NCBI GenBank assembly: GCA_900543715.1
Contig: UQSX01000021.1
Span: forward strand, 1-38,069
Length of the DNA stretch: 38,069 nucleotides
DNA from: an uncultured Blautia sp.
GTDB taxonomy: Bacteria; Bacillota; Clostridia; Lachnospirales; Lachnospiraceae
Direction of reading: 5' to 3'
The notes beneath the pieces are model-generated. The model was not told where the DNA came from. It made no database searches and was given only the letters and a program-made list of their open reading frames with translations. Positions 7,915 to 15,800 of the stretch are shown here, piece by piece (the first letter of the stretch is position 1; each line of letters starts with the position of its first letter). A program made the position numbers and the translations under genes.

Positions 7915-7943
7915 ATTATGACACTGGTCCGACCATTTGTCAA
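7915..7943 (-). promoter_or_regulatory. Promoter of the HPr-like gene
   Basis: Minus-strand TTGACA (7938-7943) and CATAAT (7915-7920) are 17 bases apart, giving a leader of about 60 bases that contains the micro-ORF. The rest of the gap up to the mrp terminator (7944-8070) is AT-rich and I see nothing definite in it. Confidence 0.7.
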
Positions 7944-8070
7944 CAAATTCCAACAGGATTCCGGTTCTGCCAAAATCCTTCCACTGCGCCGGGATTTTTA
8001 GTGATTACCCACAGATTGTGTGAAACTTCAGAAAATTTTTTAGAAATATTCACATAATTTTCTTTTGCAT

Positions 8071-8111
8071 AAAAAGACCAGACCTCACTCCTGTCTAAGT
8101 GTAGTCTGGTC
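8071..8111 (-). terminator. Intrinsic terminator of the csoR-mrp unit
   Basis: On the minus strand GACCAGAC (8104-8111) pairs with GTCTGGTC (8076-8083) and is followed directly by five T, 35 bases after the mrp stop codon. Confidence 0.85.
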
Positions 8112-8146
8112 CATATTTTATAATTTTGGTAACTATTTCCGAATTT

Positions 8147-8989
8147 TTATACCTGAGGCAGATACTCTCCGGCGCCTCCCAGGTAGGTGTTCAATACTGC
8201 CGCAAAGGCTCCTGCATCCACAGCTTTAGCCATTTCCGGATCCAGAGGCATCTTGCCGATCACCGGTACTTCCACCTCTTTGGCAGCCTCTTCGACCTTG
8301 CTCTCGCCAAATACATAGATTTCTTTGCCGCAGTCCGGACATTTCACATAGCTGTAATTTTCCACCAGGCCCAATACGGGTACATTCATCATCTTCGCCA
8401 TGTTGTAAGCTTTCTTAACGATCATCTGTACCAGGTCCTGAGGAGAAGATACGATAACAATTCCGTCAATAGGAAGAGACTGGAATACGGTAAGAGGCAC
8501 ATCGCCGGTTCCCGGAGGCATATCTACAAAGAGATAGTCCAGGTCTCCCCAGACCACATCGGTCCAGAACTGTTTTACCATATTTGCCAGGATCGGTCCT
8601 CTCCAGATCACAGGGGCATCCTCCTGAGGCAATAACAGATTTACAGACATAACCTCAATATCATTTCCTGTGATCATCGGATAAATTCCTCTTTCATCTG
8701 CCACAGCAGAGCCCTTCAGCCCGTACATTCTGGGAATAGAAGGACCAGTGATATCTGCATCCATGATTCCCACCTTATAGCCCTGAAAAGCCATCTCATT
8801 GGCCAGAGAAGCCGTAACAAAGGATTTTCCCACGCCTCCCTTTCCGCTGATGACTCCGATCACCTTTTTTATATGGGAGTGGTCATTTAATTTCTCCTTT
8901 GGGATCCCGCCTCCCTTTGCGTGGCTGCATCCTGCACAGCTCTCCTTGTCGCAGCTTGTGCTGTCACATTGTTTCTTTTCTTCGCTCAT
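8147..8989 (-). CDS. mrp: Mrp/NBP35-type P-loop ATPase (Fe-S carrier)
   Basis: A 280-residue cytoplasmic ATPase of the Mrp/ApbC family, which binds an iron-sulfur cluster at the dimer interface and passes it to target proteins. Seen: deviant Walker A SGKGGVGKSFV at about residues 49-59, MDADITGPSIPRM, VDMPPGTGDV, and the cluster motif CPDCG near residue 210. The N-terminus has extra Cys (QCDSTSCDKESCAGC), as in NBP35-like members, which may hold a second cluster. AAAGGAAG precedes ATG. The CsoR-type repressor gene lies 29 bases upstream and a terminator just downstream, so the two form one unit. Confidence 0.93.
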   Translation of the reverse strand: MSEEKKQCDSTSCDKESCAGCSHAKGGGIPKEKLNDHSHIKKVIGVISGKGGVGKSFVTASLANEMAFQGYKVGIMDADITGPSIPRMYGLKGSAVADERGIYPMITGNDIEVMSVNLLLPQEDAPVIWRGPILANMVKQFWTDVVWGDLDYLFVDMPPGTGDVPLTVFQSLPIDGIVIVSSPQDLVQMIVKKAYNMAKMMNVPVLGLVENYSYVKCPDCGKEIYVFGESKVEEAAKEVEVPVIGKMPLDPEMAKAVDAGAFAAVLNTYLGGAGEYLPQV

Positions 8990-9018
8990 GTTTCTTCCTT
9001 TCCGCCCTGGCCGGTATT

Positions 9019-9369
9019 TTACTTCATGAAACGGTCAATGGCTTTATTCAGTTCCTCCAGAGCTTCATGATCTCCGCTCTCTACCGCATCCACGATACAG
9101 TGCTCGATATGGTCCTGAAGGATTACTTTCCCAGTATTGTTAATGGCTGCTTTCACAGCGGAAAGCTGGATCAAAACTTCGCTGCAGTCCCTGCCCTCTT
9201 CCACCATACGGCGTATAGATTCCAGATGCCCGATGGCCCGGGAAAGGCGGTTCAGCACAGCCTTTGTGTGCGTGTGGGTATGAGAATGGCTATGTCCCGG
9301 CTCATGGCTGTGTTCGATCACTCTCCCATCATCCAGCATATGGGTATGTGTTTTTTCCTGTTTCTCCAA
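9019..9369 (-). CDS. CsoR/RcnR/FrmR family repressor with His-rich N-terminal tail
   Basis: The C-terminal 85 residues are the all-alpha CsoR-type DNA-binding domain (LNRLSRAIGHLESIRRMVEEG). The Cu(I)-type ligand set is complete: Cys in GRDCSEV, then His and Cys in DHIEHC, so copper or a sulfur species is the likely signal. Before it lies a tail rich in His (HTHM, EHSH, GHSHSHTHTHT), unusual for the family and able to bind metal. Start: a TTG at 9369 has GGAGG 8 bases upstream, whereas the next in-frame TTG at 9420 has no ribosome site and would put the promoter inside the gene. It is cotranscribed with mrp. Confidence 0.82.
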   Translation of the reverse strand: MEKQEKTHTHMLDDGRVIEHSHEPGHSHSHTHTHTKAVLNRLSRAIGHLESIRRMVEEGRDCSEVLIQLSAVKAAINNTGKVILQDHIEHCIVDAVESGDHEALEELNKAIDRFMK

Positions 9370-9399
9370 TAGTCTTTCCTCCAATCTGGCACTCTTCTT

Positions 9400-9453
9400 A
9401 TTATAACAAACCCATTCCAAAAAGCAAAGGGCAAAAGTTTTACGGATCGTAAA
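9400..9453 (-). promoter_or_regulatory. csoR-mrp promoter with a candidate operator
   Basis: Minus-strand TTTGCT (9423-9428) and TATAAT (9400-9405) are 17 bases apart. Just upstream is a small inverted repeat, TTTACG-GAT-CGTAAA (9439-9453), that could bind a regulator. The promoter position supports the TTG start at 9369. Confidence 0.6.
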
Positions 9454-9483
9454 CTATTCAGCCACACAGCTTAGAATCGTTAT

Positions 9484-9723
9484 CTAAAACCTGGAAATAG
9501 TATATCTCTGGTGGATAGATGCCGTCATCACGTCAAAGACCACGGATCCGTCTTCTTTATCCGTCCTCTCGATCTTCAGCTCTTCCTCTGCTTTAAACTT
9601 GTTTCTCACAAAAGCCTCCAGATCTGCCCCCTCAGGAAGTTCTACTTCTTCTATAAAAATATCCCGCATCTGATTTCCAGGACAGAGATTAAACATCTCC
9701 CGGATCACTTCATATTCTGCCAT
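9484..9723 (-). CDS. Conserved-looking small protein of unknown function (79 aa)
   Basis: MAEYEVIREMFNLCPGNQMRD opens a 79-residue acidic soluble protein with no signal peptide or membrane segment. AGGAGG lies 7 bases before ATG at 9723, and codon use is like its neighbours, so it is a real gene. I do not recognise a named family. It has one Cys (about residue 14), an alternating charged strand pattern in KIERTDKEDGSVVFDVMTAS, and ends in YTISRF. It stands alone between the csoR unit and the divergent xpt gene. Confidence 0.75.
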   Translation of the reverse strand: MAEYEVIREMFNLCPGNQMRDIFIEEVELPEGADLEAFVRNKFKAEEELKIERTDKEDGSVVFDVMTASIHQRYTISRF

Positions 9724-9833
9724 AGTTTTCCTCCTGTATATAGACTTAATGAGTCCAATTTCTACTATTGTAACATAAAATCGCCAGATTTCCAGATTTC
9801 CCGCTATTTTTTTACAAAAATCGAAAAAATAAA

Positions 9834-9862
9834 TTGCCAAGCTTTTCATTATGCCGTATTAT
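9834..9862 (+). promoter_or_regulatory. Promoter of xpt
   Basis: TTGCCA (9834-9839) and TATTAT (9857-9862) are 17 bases apart. The short leader has an inverted repeat GTTAT-ATCAG-ATAAC (9883-9897) but nothing like the purine riboswitch that often precedes xpt. Confidence 0.6.
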
Positions 9863-9931
9863 AATAGAAATCATATCCGATTGTTATATCAGATAACGTA
9901 TTATTTATCATAAACAGGGAGGAATCAAAAG

Positions 9932-10501
9932 ATGGACCTTTTGAAAGAGCGTATTTTAAAAGACGGGGTTGTAAAGCCCGGAAATGTTTTAAAGGTAGAC
10001 AGTTTTTTAAATCACCAGATGGACATTCCGTTTATCAACGAATTAGGAAAGGAGTTTAAACGGATCTTTGCAGACGCTCCTATCAACAAGATCCTCACCA
10101 TTGAGGCTTCCGGCATCGGCATTGCCTGTATTGTGGCACAATATTTTAACGTTCCGGTGGTTTTTGCCAAAAAGGCTCAGAGCCTGAATCTGGACGGGGA
10201 AATGTACTGTACGAAAGTAGAATCCTTCACCCACAAAAAAGTCTATGACGTAATTCTCTCAAAGAAATATCTGGGACCGGAAGACCATGTACTGATCATT
10301 GACGACTTTCTGGCTAATGGCTGCGCCCTTATGGGACTTATTGACATTGTAAAAAATTCCGGAGCTGTTCTGGAAGGCGCCGGAATTGTTATTGAAAAAG
10401 GATTTCAGCACGGAGGAGATCGTCTTCGTGAACAGGGTATCCGGGTAGAGTCACTGGCTATCATTGACTCTATGACCAATGATTCCCTTACTTTCCGGTA
10501 G
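9932..10501 (+). CDS. xpt: Xanthine phosphoribosyltransferase
   Basis: A 189-residue type I phosphoribosyltransferase that salvages xanthine to XMP using [29 protein letters not shown] is the family's typical start, with [17 protein letters not shown] holds the pyrophosphate loop region and [16 protein letters not shown] is the PRPP-binding motif with the two acidic residues. Length matches Bacillus Xpt. GGGAGG lies 9 bases before ATG. It is monocistronic here, closed by a hairpin terminator, rather than paired with the permease pbuX. Confidence 0.95.
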   Translation: MDLLKERILKDGVVKPGNVLKVDSFLNHQMDIPFINELGKEFKRIFADAPINKILTIEASGIGIACIVAQYFNVPVVFAKKAQSLNLDGEMYCTKVESFTHKKVYDVILSKKYLGPEDHVLIIDDFLANGCALMGLIDIVKNSGAVLEGAGIVIEKGFQHGGDRLREQGIRVESLAIIDSMTNDSLTFR

Positions 10502-10550
10502 TCGCCAAATGGACATGCAAGCATGCCCGCTTGGCTAGTTACTCGCAGGA
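10501..10550 (+). repeat. Short palindromic element after xpt
   Basis: GCCAA (10504-10508) can pair with TTGGC (10531-10535) around an inner CATGC/GCATG. The ten bases CCAAATGGAC (10505-10514) recur at 26723-26732 within another hairpin-rich intergenic element. It may be a dispersed repeat unit; two copies of ten bases are weak evidence. Confidence 0.3.
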
Positions 10551-10592
10551 ATAAAAGATCCATTTTACACAACTGGACTGGTCATTCTTTTT

Positions 10593-10628
10593 AAAACTGG
10601 CTATTTTAATATAGCCAGTTTTCCTTTA
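10593..10628 (+). terminator. Intrinsic terminator of xpt
   Basis: AAAACTGGCTAT (10593-10604) pairs over 12 bases with ATAGCCAGTTTT (10611-10622) around a 6-base loop, followed by a T-rich tail. Confidence 0.85.
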
Positions 10629-10665
10629 TAGTATAGAAAACCAAAAAGAAAAGGAGTGACTGTCT

Positions 10666-11190
10666 ATGAAAAACCAGACCAAAAAGATTATTCTGACTGC
10701 TCTTTTTGCAGCTTTGACATGTGCTGCTACCATGTCCATCCGTATTCCCACCCCGGGAACCGGAGGCTATATCCACCCCGGCGATGCCATTGTGATTCTT
10801 TCCGGCGTCATTCTGGGGCCGGTATACGGATTTCTGGCTGCCGGCATCGGTTCCTGTATGTCTGACCTTCTGGGAGGGTATCTCACCTATGTTCCCATAA
10901 CCTTCCTTGTCAAAGGTCTTGTGGCCCTTCTGGCTGCCCTGGCATACCGGAAAGCCGCCGTATCCCCCAAAGGCCGGATCGCCGGTGTTGTCCTGGGAGG
11001 TATTATCGATATTGTCTTAGTGGCAGGAGGATATTTCCTCTTTGAATATGTGCTCTACGGAATAGGTGCAGCCGCCAGCATTCCTGCCAACATCATTCAG
11101 GGTGTCAGCGGACTGATCATTTCACTGATCCTCTATCCGATCCTCTCAGCAGTACCCGACGTAAAGCGCCTGCTCTACGCTCAGCACTAA
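10666..11190 (+). CDS. ECF transporter S component (vitamin/precursor uptake)
   Basis: A 174-residue integral membrane protein with about six hydrophobic segments, the fold of substrate-binding subunits of energy-coupling factor transporters. The start KKIILTALFAALTCAATM carries the Ala-rich first helix used to contact EcfT, and GGYIHPGDAIVILSGVILGP is typical of the HmpT/PdxU/riboflavin-type branch. The substrate (pyrimidine precursor of thiamin, a B6 vitamer or flavin) cannot be decided. It has no energizing module next to it, so it would use the shared group II EcfAAT. No TPP or FMN riboswitch is seen upstream. AAGGAG lies 9 bases before ATG. Confidence 0.85.
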   Translation: MKNQTKKIILTALFAALTCAATMSIRIPTPGTGGYIHPGDAIVILSGVILGPVYGFLAAGIGSCMSDLLGGYLTYVPITFLVKGLVALLAALAYRKAAVSPKGRIAGVVLGGIIDIVLVAGGYFLFEYVLYGIGAAASIPANIIQGVSGLIISLILYPILSAVPDVKRLLYAQH

Positions 11191-11192
11191 AC

Positions 11193-11245
11193 AAAAGGCA
11201 TTTCTCTGCCGCCAGCTTTTTCTGGTATAGGGAAATGCCTTTTAT
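11193..11245. terminator. Bidirectional terminator between ECF gene and dinB
   Basis: AAAAGGCATTTC (11193-11204) pairs with GAAATGCCTTTT (11232-11243), giving A and T tracts on both sides. It lies between two convergent genes and serves both. Confidence 0.9.
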
Positions 11246-11247
11246 AT

Positions 11248-12516
11248 CTATTTTTTCGTTCCTTTCAAAGTCTTCAGGTTTACCTGTCCACCGTCAGGAT
11301 GCCCTCCTGTCATATGGTCCACTTTTTTGTTATCTAAAAAAGAAGCCCGCATAATAGCATTCTTTCCATACTTTTTCCGGATTTTATCTACTGCCTGGTC
11401 CATCCGTTCCATCTTTTCATAATCTGTATTGTCAAAAAGGCTCATCTGCCGTCCCTGACTCTCGGAAGACAGCTTTCCTGTCTGTACTCCCAGAAGCCGG
11501 ATAGGACTCTGGTCCCAGAGTTCTTCAAAAAGCTGGCAGGCTGTCTCATAGATTTCTTCTGTAATATCCGTAGCCGCAGGCATGACTTTCTGGTGAGATA
11601 CAGTCTTCATATCTGTATTGCGGATAGACACAGATACCATCTGGGCTTTCTGGCCATCCTCCCGAAGCCGGGAAGCTACCGTCTCGCTAAGAGACAGCAG
11701 GACCATTCTGGCCGTATCCTCGTCAGTAATGTCAAAGGCCACTGTGGTACTGTTGCCGTACATTTTATTTCCCTCAGGCACAGGCTCAACTAATGAAGAA
11801 TCTCTGCCGTTGGCAAATTCCCATATAGTCTCTCCCTGCTTTTTCAGATGGTGGCGCAGGATCTCCACATCTGTAGCGGCAAGCTGGCCAATGGTATAAA
11901 TCCCCAGTTTGTGAAGAGCTTCCTGAGTAGAACGTCCCACAAAAATCAGGTCAGACACTGGCAGCGGCCACATCTTTGTGGGAATTTCTTCCGGAAACAG
12001 GGTATGGACCTTATCCGGTTTTTCAAAATCCGAGGCCATCTTTGCCAGATATTTGTTTGATGAGATGCCTACGTTTACTGTAAATCCCAGTTCCCGGCTG
12101 ATCCTGTTTTTCAGCTTGTGGGCAAAAGCCACCGGGTCTCCGATGATCTTCTCCATTCCGCTCATATCCATAAAGGCCTCATCAATACTGTACTGCTGTA
12201 CGTCTGGAGTATACTCTCTTAAAATATCCATGAACTTTTTAGAATACTGCCGATACAGGCTATGATGAGCAGGCACAACCGTAAGGCCGGGGCATTTCTT
12301 TAAAGCCTCGGTAAGAGGCTCTCCTGTACGCACGCCGCAGGCCTTGGCAGCCAGGGATTTTGCCAGAATGATCCCGTGTCTCTTAGATTTATCTCCACCC
12401 ACAGCGCAGGGAATCTCCCTTAAATCTACTGACCCTCCCTGTTCCCGGAGGCGGTACACTGCCTCCCAGGATAAATAGGCACTGTTCACATCAATATGAA
12501 AGATCACTTTTTCCAC
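11248..12516 (-). CDS. dinB: DNA polymerase IV (Y-family translesion polymerase)
   Basis: A 422-residue Y-family polymerase. Catalytic acids are in FHIDVNSAY near the start and in YSIDEAFMDMSG around residue 105. The thumb and little-finger domains follow, and QMSLFD near residue 370 is a QxxLF-type beta-clamp binding motif. The start is GTG (12514-12516), with GAGGAG 9 bases upstream inside the end of the preceding aminotransferase gene, 6 bases from its stop, so the genes are cotranscribed. It is the last gene of the xth-selD-aminotransferase-dinB unit and is closed by the convergent terminator. No LexA-type operator was recognised nearby. Confidence 0.95.
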   Translation of the reverse strand: MEKVIFHIDVNSAYLSWEAVYRLREQGGSVDLREIPCAVGGDKSKRHGIILAKSLAAKACGVRTGEPLTEALKKCPGLTVVPAHHSLYRQYSKKFMDILREYTPDVQQYSIDEAFMDMSGMEKIIGDPVAFAHKLKNRISRELGFTVNVGISSNKYLAKMASDFEKPDKVHTLFPEEIPTKMWPLPVSDLIFVGRSTQEALHKLGIYTIGQLAATDVEILRHHLKKQGETIWEFANGRDSSLVEPVPEGNKMYGNSTTVAFDITDEDTARMVLLSLSETVASRLREDGQKAQMVSVSIRNTDMKTVSHQKVMPAATDITEEIYETACQLFEELWDQSPIRLLGVQTGKLSSESQGRQMSLFDNTDYEKMERMDQAVDKIRKKYGKNAIMRASFLDNKKVDHMTGGHPDGGQVNLKTLKGTKK

Positions 12517-12522
12517 AGCTTC

Positions 12523-13674
12523 TCACTCCTCGTATTTCCACTCTTGGCCAATCTCTCTTACTGCCAGAGCCGCCTTGTAGATTTCCTCCTCTGTATTAAA
12601 CCAGGAAAAAGAAAACCGCAGGGTCCCTCTTTCCCTGGTCCCCAGAGCCTCATGGATCAGAGGGGCGCAGTGGACGCCTGCTCTGGTGGCAATCTGATAT
12701 CTTCCGGCCAGAATCTCTCCCGCCTCTTTTGAAGCATATCCCGCCACATTGAGAGACACTGCCGGGGTTCTCTCCCCAGTGGAAAAATCTCCATAGACCT
12801 TCAACCCTTCTATGTCCTTTACTTCTTCATAGAAAAGCTTTGCCAGTCTTTTCTCATGCTCTATGATTTTTTCCAGTCCAGTCTCTCTGAGATAATCAAA
12901 GGCTGCTCCCAGACCTGCAAGGCCATGAATGTTCAAAGTTCCTGCTTCCAGAGCCTCAGGCATGCAGTCCGGATGCTCCCGGTCAAAAGACAGGATCCCG
13001 CTGCCGCCGGTTTTAAAGGGCGGGATCTTCACCTGAGGGTCCACACAGATCCCTCCGGTACCCTGGGGCCCCATGAGTCCCTTATGTCCGGTAAAACACA
13101 AAACATCGATATGCATGCTCTGCATATCAATAAAAGCCTCTCCTGCGCTCTGAGAAGCATCCAGGATAAACAGAAGGCCGTGTCTCCTGCACAGATTTCC
13201 AATCGCCTCTGCCGGGAAAAGATTTCCGGTAACATTTGAGGCATGGGTACAGATTACTGCAGTGGTATTCTGGCGAACCGCCTTTTCCATATCTGCCAGG
13301 GAAAAATTTCCTTTTTCGTCAGCAGGAAGTATGGTCAGTTCTGCTCCTTCTTTTTCTTTCCTGTACAAAGGCCGCAGCACAGAATTATGCTCTGCCTGGG
13401 TGGTGATCACATGGTCTCCCTTTTTCACCAGGCCCTCAATGGCAATATTCAGGGCCTCTGTGGCGTTAGAAGTAAAAGCTACCGACTCACCTCCCCAGGC
13501 CCCGAAAAACTCTGCTGCTTTTTCCCGGACAGAATATACCAGCCTGGAAGCGGAAAGGGCAGGCCCCCAGGCTCCCCTTCCGCTGTTTCCCACCGTCCCC
13601 ATAGCCTCATAAACTGCCCTTCGCACTGGTTCAGGCTTATATAAAGTTGTGGCTGCGTTATCCAGATAAATCAT
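12523..13674 (-). CDS. Class V aminotransferase, cysteine desulfurase-like, SelD-linked subfamily
   Basis: A 383-residue PLP enzyme. MIYLDNAATTLYKPEPV starts the fold, EHNSVLRPL and DASQSAGE contact the cofactor, and the Schiff-base Lys is in FTGHKGLMGPQGTGG. A Cys sits in RAGVHCAPL near residue 335. This shape and its position fit the subfamily described beside orphan selD genes (EF2568 type, TIGR01977), thought to supply selenium or sulfur for a labile molybdenum hydroxylase cofactor; the molybdenum enzyme is not in this window. Its ATG overlaps the selD stop by 4 bases (ATGA), which shows tight coupling. Confidence 0.88.
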   Translation of the reverse strand: MIYLDNAATTLYKPEPVRRAVYEAMGTVGNSGRGAWGPALSASRLVYSVREKAAEFFGAWGGESVAFTSNATEALNIAIEGLVKKGDHVITTQAEHNSVLRPLYRKEKEGAELTILPADEKGNFSLADMEKAVRQNTTAVICTHASNVTGNLFPAEAIGNLCRRHGLLFILDASQSAGEAFIDMQSMHIDVLCFTGHKGLMGPQGTGGICVDPQVKIPPFKTGGSGILSFDREHPDCMPEALEAGTLNIHGLAGLGAAFDYLRETGLEKIIEHEKRLAKLFYEEVKDIEGLKVYGDFSTGERTPAVSLNVAGYASKEAGEILAGRYQIATRAGVHCAPLIHEALGTRERGTLRFSFSWFNTEEEIYKAALAVREIGQEWKYEE

Positions 13675-14723
13675 TTCTTTCTCCTGAAGTAAATAAAATG
13701 TTCTTTTCTTTCTTCCACCCTGCCGATAACTGCCGCTGGAGTCACAAGCCCCCCTTCTTTCAAAGCTTCCAGGAGCTTCTCTCCATCTTCAAAAGCCACA
13801 GCAGCAAGAAGCCCGCCGGAGGTCTGGGGGTCAAAAACCAGATCCTCCATAGCTTCAGAAATCTCCGGTTCAAGAAAAGTCTCTTCTTTCTGATAGGCCT
13901 TATTTCGATAAGTTCCTTCCGGCACCAGCCCCATGGAAGCGTAATCCAGAGCTCCAGGCAATAGGGGCAGCTTATCTGTAAAAATCTCCAGGCTCACCTG
14001 GCTGGCTTTGGCAATCTCCAAGCCATGGCCTGCCAGGGAAAAACCGGTCACATCTGTACAGCAGTGAATGGGAAACTGGCGAAAGACTTCCATGGCTGTC
14101 TTATTCAGATATGTCATACTTTCCTGTACTGCTTTTTTCTCTTCCGGTGAGGCCAGGTCTGCCTTCACAGCAGTATTCAGGATACCTGCTCCTAAGGCTT
14201 TGGTAAGGATCAGCAGGTCTCCCGGCTGAGCTCCAGCGTTTTTCCAGATCCTGTCCGGATGAACAAATCCGGTGACACTCATGCCATACTTAGGTTCCTC
14301 ATCGTTAATAGAATGGCCCCCTGCCAGCACAGCTCCCGCTTCTTTTACCTTAGCAGCTCCTCCCGCCAGGATTTCGCCCAGTACTTCGCTGCCCAGGCAG
14401 TTTGGATAGGCCACGATATTCAGGGCCAGTCTGGGCTCTCCTCCCATAGCATAGATGTCGCTGAGAGCATTGGCCGCTGCAATCTGACCAAATACATAGG
14501 GGTCGTCTACCATAGGCGGGAAAAAGTCCAGGGTCTGTATCATAGCCAGGTCCTCCGAAATTTTGTACACGGCCCCGTCATCTGAAGTTTCCACTCCTAC
14601 CAACAGGTTTTCATCCTGAAATTTCGGCAGTTTTCCCACTACTTCCTGCAGGATCTTAGGCCCCAGTTTTGCCGCACATCCGGCGCTTTGGGAATACTGG
14701 GTCAGTTTTATCTTCTCTTCCAT
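13671..14723 (-). CDS. selD: Selenide, water dikinase (selenophosphate synthase)
   Basis: A 350-residue enzyme that makes selenophosphate from selenide and ATP. The catalytic Cys and Lys are seen in SAGCAAKLGP near residues 15-20 (the usual form is GCGCK), then ETSDDGAVY, QTLDFFPPMVDDPY, IAAANALSDIYAMGG and AGGHSINDEEP, all hallmark motifs; GNLTD-type metal and ATP residues follow. No selA, selB or tRNA-Sec gene is visible in the window, so it may serve tRNA selenouridine or a selenium cofactor instead of selenocysteine. Exonuclease III lies 72 bases upstream on the same strand; AAAAGGAA precedes ATG. Confidence 0.95.
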   Translation of the reverse strand: MEEKIKLTQYSQSAGCAAKLGPKILQEVVGKLPKFQDENLLVGVETSDDGAVYKISEDLAMIQTLDFFPPMVDDPYVFGQIAAANALSDIYAMGGEPRLALNIVAYPNCLGSEVLGEILAGGAAKVKEAGAVLAGGHSINDEEPKYGMSVTGFVHPDRIWKNAGAQPGDLLILTKALGAGILNTAVKADLASPEEKKAVQESMTYLNKTAMEVFRQFPIHCCTDVTGFSLAGHGLEIAKASQVSLEIFTDKLPLLPGALDYASMGLVPEGTYRNKAYQKEETFLEPEISEAMEDLVFDPQTSGGLLAAVAFEDGEKLLEALKEGGLVTPAAVIGRVEERKEHFIYFRRKK

Positions 14724-14795
14724 TTCCTTTTACCTCGTCTCGTCTTGAATTCCCTTATGGCTTTTTCCATTATCTTCCACTTCTCTGCCGGCTGC

Positions 14796-15560
14796 CTATT
14801 CTCCCTTTAAATCAATCTGTACCTCTACCGGGCAGTGGTCTGAGCCGAAAATCTCCGTATGGATTCCTGCTGAGATCAGCTTTTCCTCCAGTCTTTTGGA
14901 TACACAAAAATAGTCAATACGCCACCCTGCATTTTTCTCCCTGGCCTTAAACCGATAGGACCACCAGGAATAGATCCCGGTCTCTTCCGGGTAAAAATAA
15001 CGGAAAGTATCTGTAAATCCTGCCTCCAGAAATTCTGTGAATTTTCCTCTCTCCTCATCTGTAAATCCTGCATTGTGCCGGTTGGTCTTAGGATTCTTCA
15101 GATCGATCTCTTTATGGGCCACATTCAGGTCTCCGCACATGACCACGGGTTTTTTCTCATCCAGCCCTTTTAAATATGCCCTGAAGTCGTCTTCCCACTT
15201 CATCCGGTAGTCCAGTCTTGCCAGCTCGTTCTGGGAATTTGGAGTATATACCGTAACCATATAGAAATCCGGGTATTCCAGAGTGATCACACGCCCCTCC
15301 TGGTCATGCTCCTCTATTCCAATACCATAAGTGACCGACACAGGCTCCTTTTTGGTAAAAATGGCCGTTCCGGAATACCCTTTCCGTACTGCATAGTTCC
15401 AGTAACAGTGGTATCCTTCCGGAGCAAAATCAATCTGTCCTTCCTGAAGCTTTGTCTCCTGAAGGCAGAAGAAATCTGCATCCGCCTCCTGAAAATATTC
15501 AATAAATCCCTTCTGCACACAGGCCCGGAGCCCATTTACATTCCACGAAATAAATTTCAT
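14796..15560 (-). CDS. xth: Exodeoxyribonuclease III (AP endonuclease family)
   Basis: A 254-residue EEP-fold nuclease that removes 3' blocks and cuts abasic sites in base excision repair. Motifs in order are [19 protein letters not shown] with the metal-binding Glu, [22 protein letters not shown], and the C-terminal [10 protein letters not shown] with the catalytic Asp-His pair. The start at 15560 follows AAGGAG by 7 bases; the in-frame ATG further upstream would overlap the promoter. First gene of the selD operon. Confidence 0.95.
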   Translation of the reverse strand: MKFISWNVNGLRACVQKGFIEYFQEADADFFCLQETKLQEGQIDFAPEGYHCYWNYAVRKGYSGTAIFTKKEPVSVTYGIGIEEHDQEGRVITLEYPDFYMVTVYTPNSQNELARLDYRMKWEDDFRAYLKGLDEKKPVVMCGDLNVAHKEIDLKNPKTNRHNAGFTDEERGKFTEFLEAGFTDTFRYFYPEETGIYSWWSYRFKAREKNAGWRIDYFCVSKRLEEKLISAGIHTEIFGSDHCPVEVQIDLKGE

Positions 15561-15603
15561 TCTTTTCTCCTTTTTCATTGTCTGTTTGCACAGCTTTTTC
15601 CCC

Positions 15604-15632
15604 ATTATACACTATTTTTTCTCTGTTGCGAA
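15604..15632 (-). promoter_or_regulatory. Promoter of the xth-selD-aminotransferase-dinB unit
   Basis: Minus-strand TTCGCA (15627-15632) and TATAAT (15604-15609) lie 17 bases apart, about 44 bases before the xth start. It is back to back with the promoter of the PurF-like gene. Confidence 0.55.
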
Positions 15633-15655
15633 GGAAAAAACTTTTCATAAACGTC

Positions 15656-15685
15656 TTTACGAATCCGGAAATTCCTGTATATAAT
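15656..15685 (+). promoter_or_regulatory. Promoter of the PurF-like gene
   Basis: A consensus TATAAT (15680-15685) has a weak -35 (TTTACG or TTACGA) 17-18 bases upstream. It would start RNA around 15692, exactly at the 5' side of the long leader stem. Confidence 0.55.
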
Positions 15686-15692
15686 AAGGGGT

Positions 15693-15778
15693 AGACTTTA
15701 ATCGCAGCAGTTTTCCCGGCGCCATTGGCCAGGCCGTAACTCTGGTTCCCCCAGCCGTTGTACTGCTGCTTTAAATCT
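15693..15778 (+). ncRNA. Structured 5' leader RNA of the PurF-like gene (candidate riboswitch)
   Basis: The two ends of the leader pair as one long stem: AGA with TCT, TTTAA (15697-15701) with TTAAA (15771-15775), and GCAGCAGT (15704-15711) with ACTGCTGC (15762-15769), about 16 pairs. The 50 bases enclosed are GC-rich and can form CTGG-TTCCC-CCAG (15741-15753) and a second helix CGGC/GCCG, giving a three-way junction. The start codon follows 22 bases later. I do not match it to a known riboswitch class, and no terminator is seen, so control would act on translation or stability. Confidence 0.5.
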
Positions 15779-15800
15779 GTAGTAGAAAAGGAGAACAACC

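Noticed and set aside
9370..9420. Longer CsoR-family protein starting at TTG 9420
   Set aside because: No ribosome site stands before it and a good -10 (TATAAT) would lie inside the coding sequence.
9863..9931. Purine riboswitch before xpt
   Set aside because: The leader is only about 65 bases and has neither the P1-P2-P3 layout nor the conserved loop bases; only a short inverted repeat is present.
10629..10665. TPP or FMN riboswitch before the ECF S component
   Set aside because: Only 37 bases separate the terminator and the start codon, too few for either class.
13671..14723. In-frame UGA/SECIS-type selenocysteine in SelD
   Set aside because: The active-site position is Cys and the frame is complete without any internal stop.
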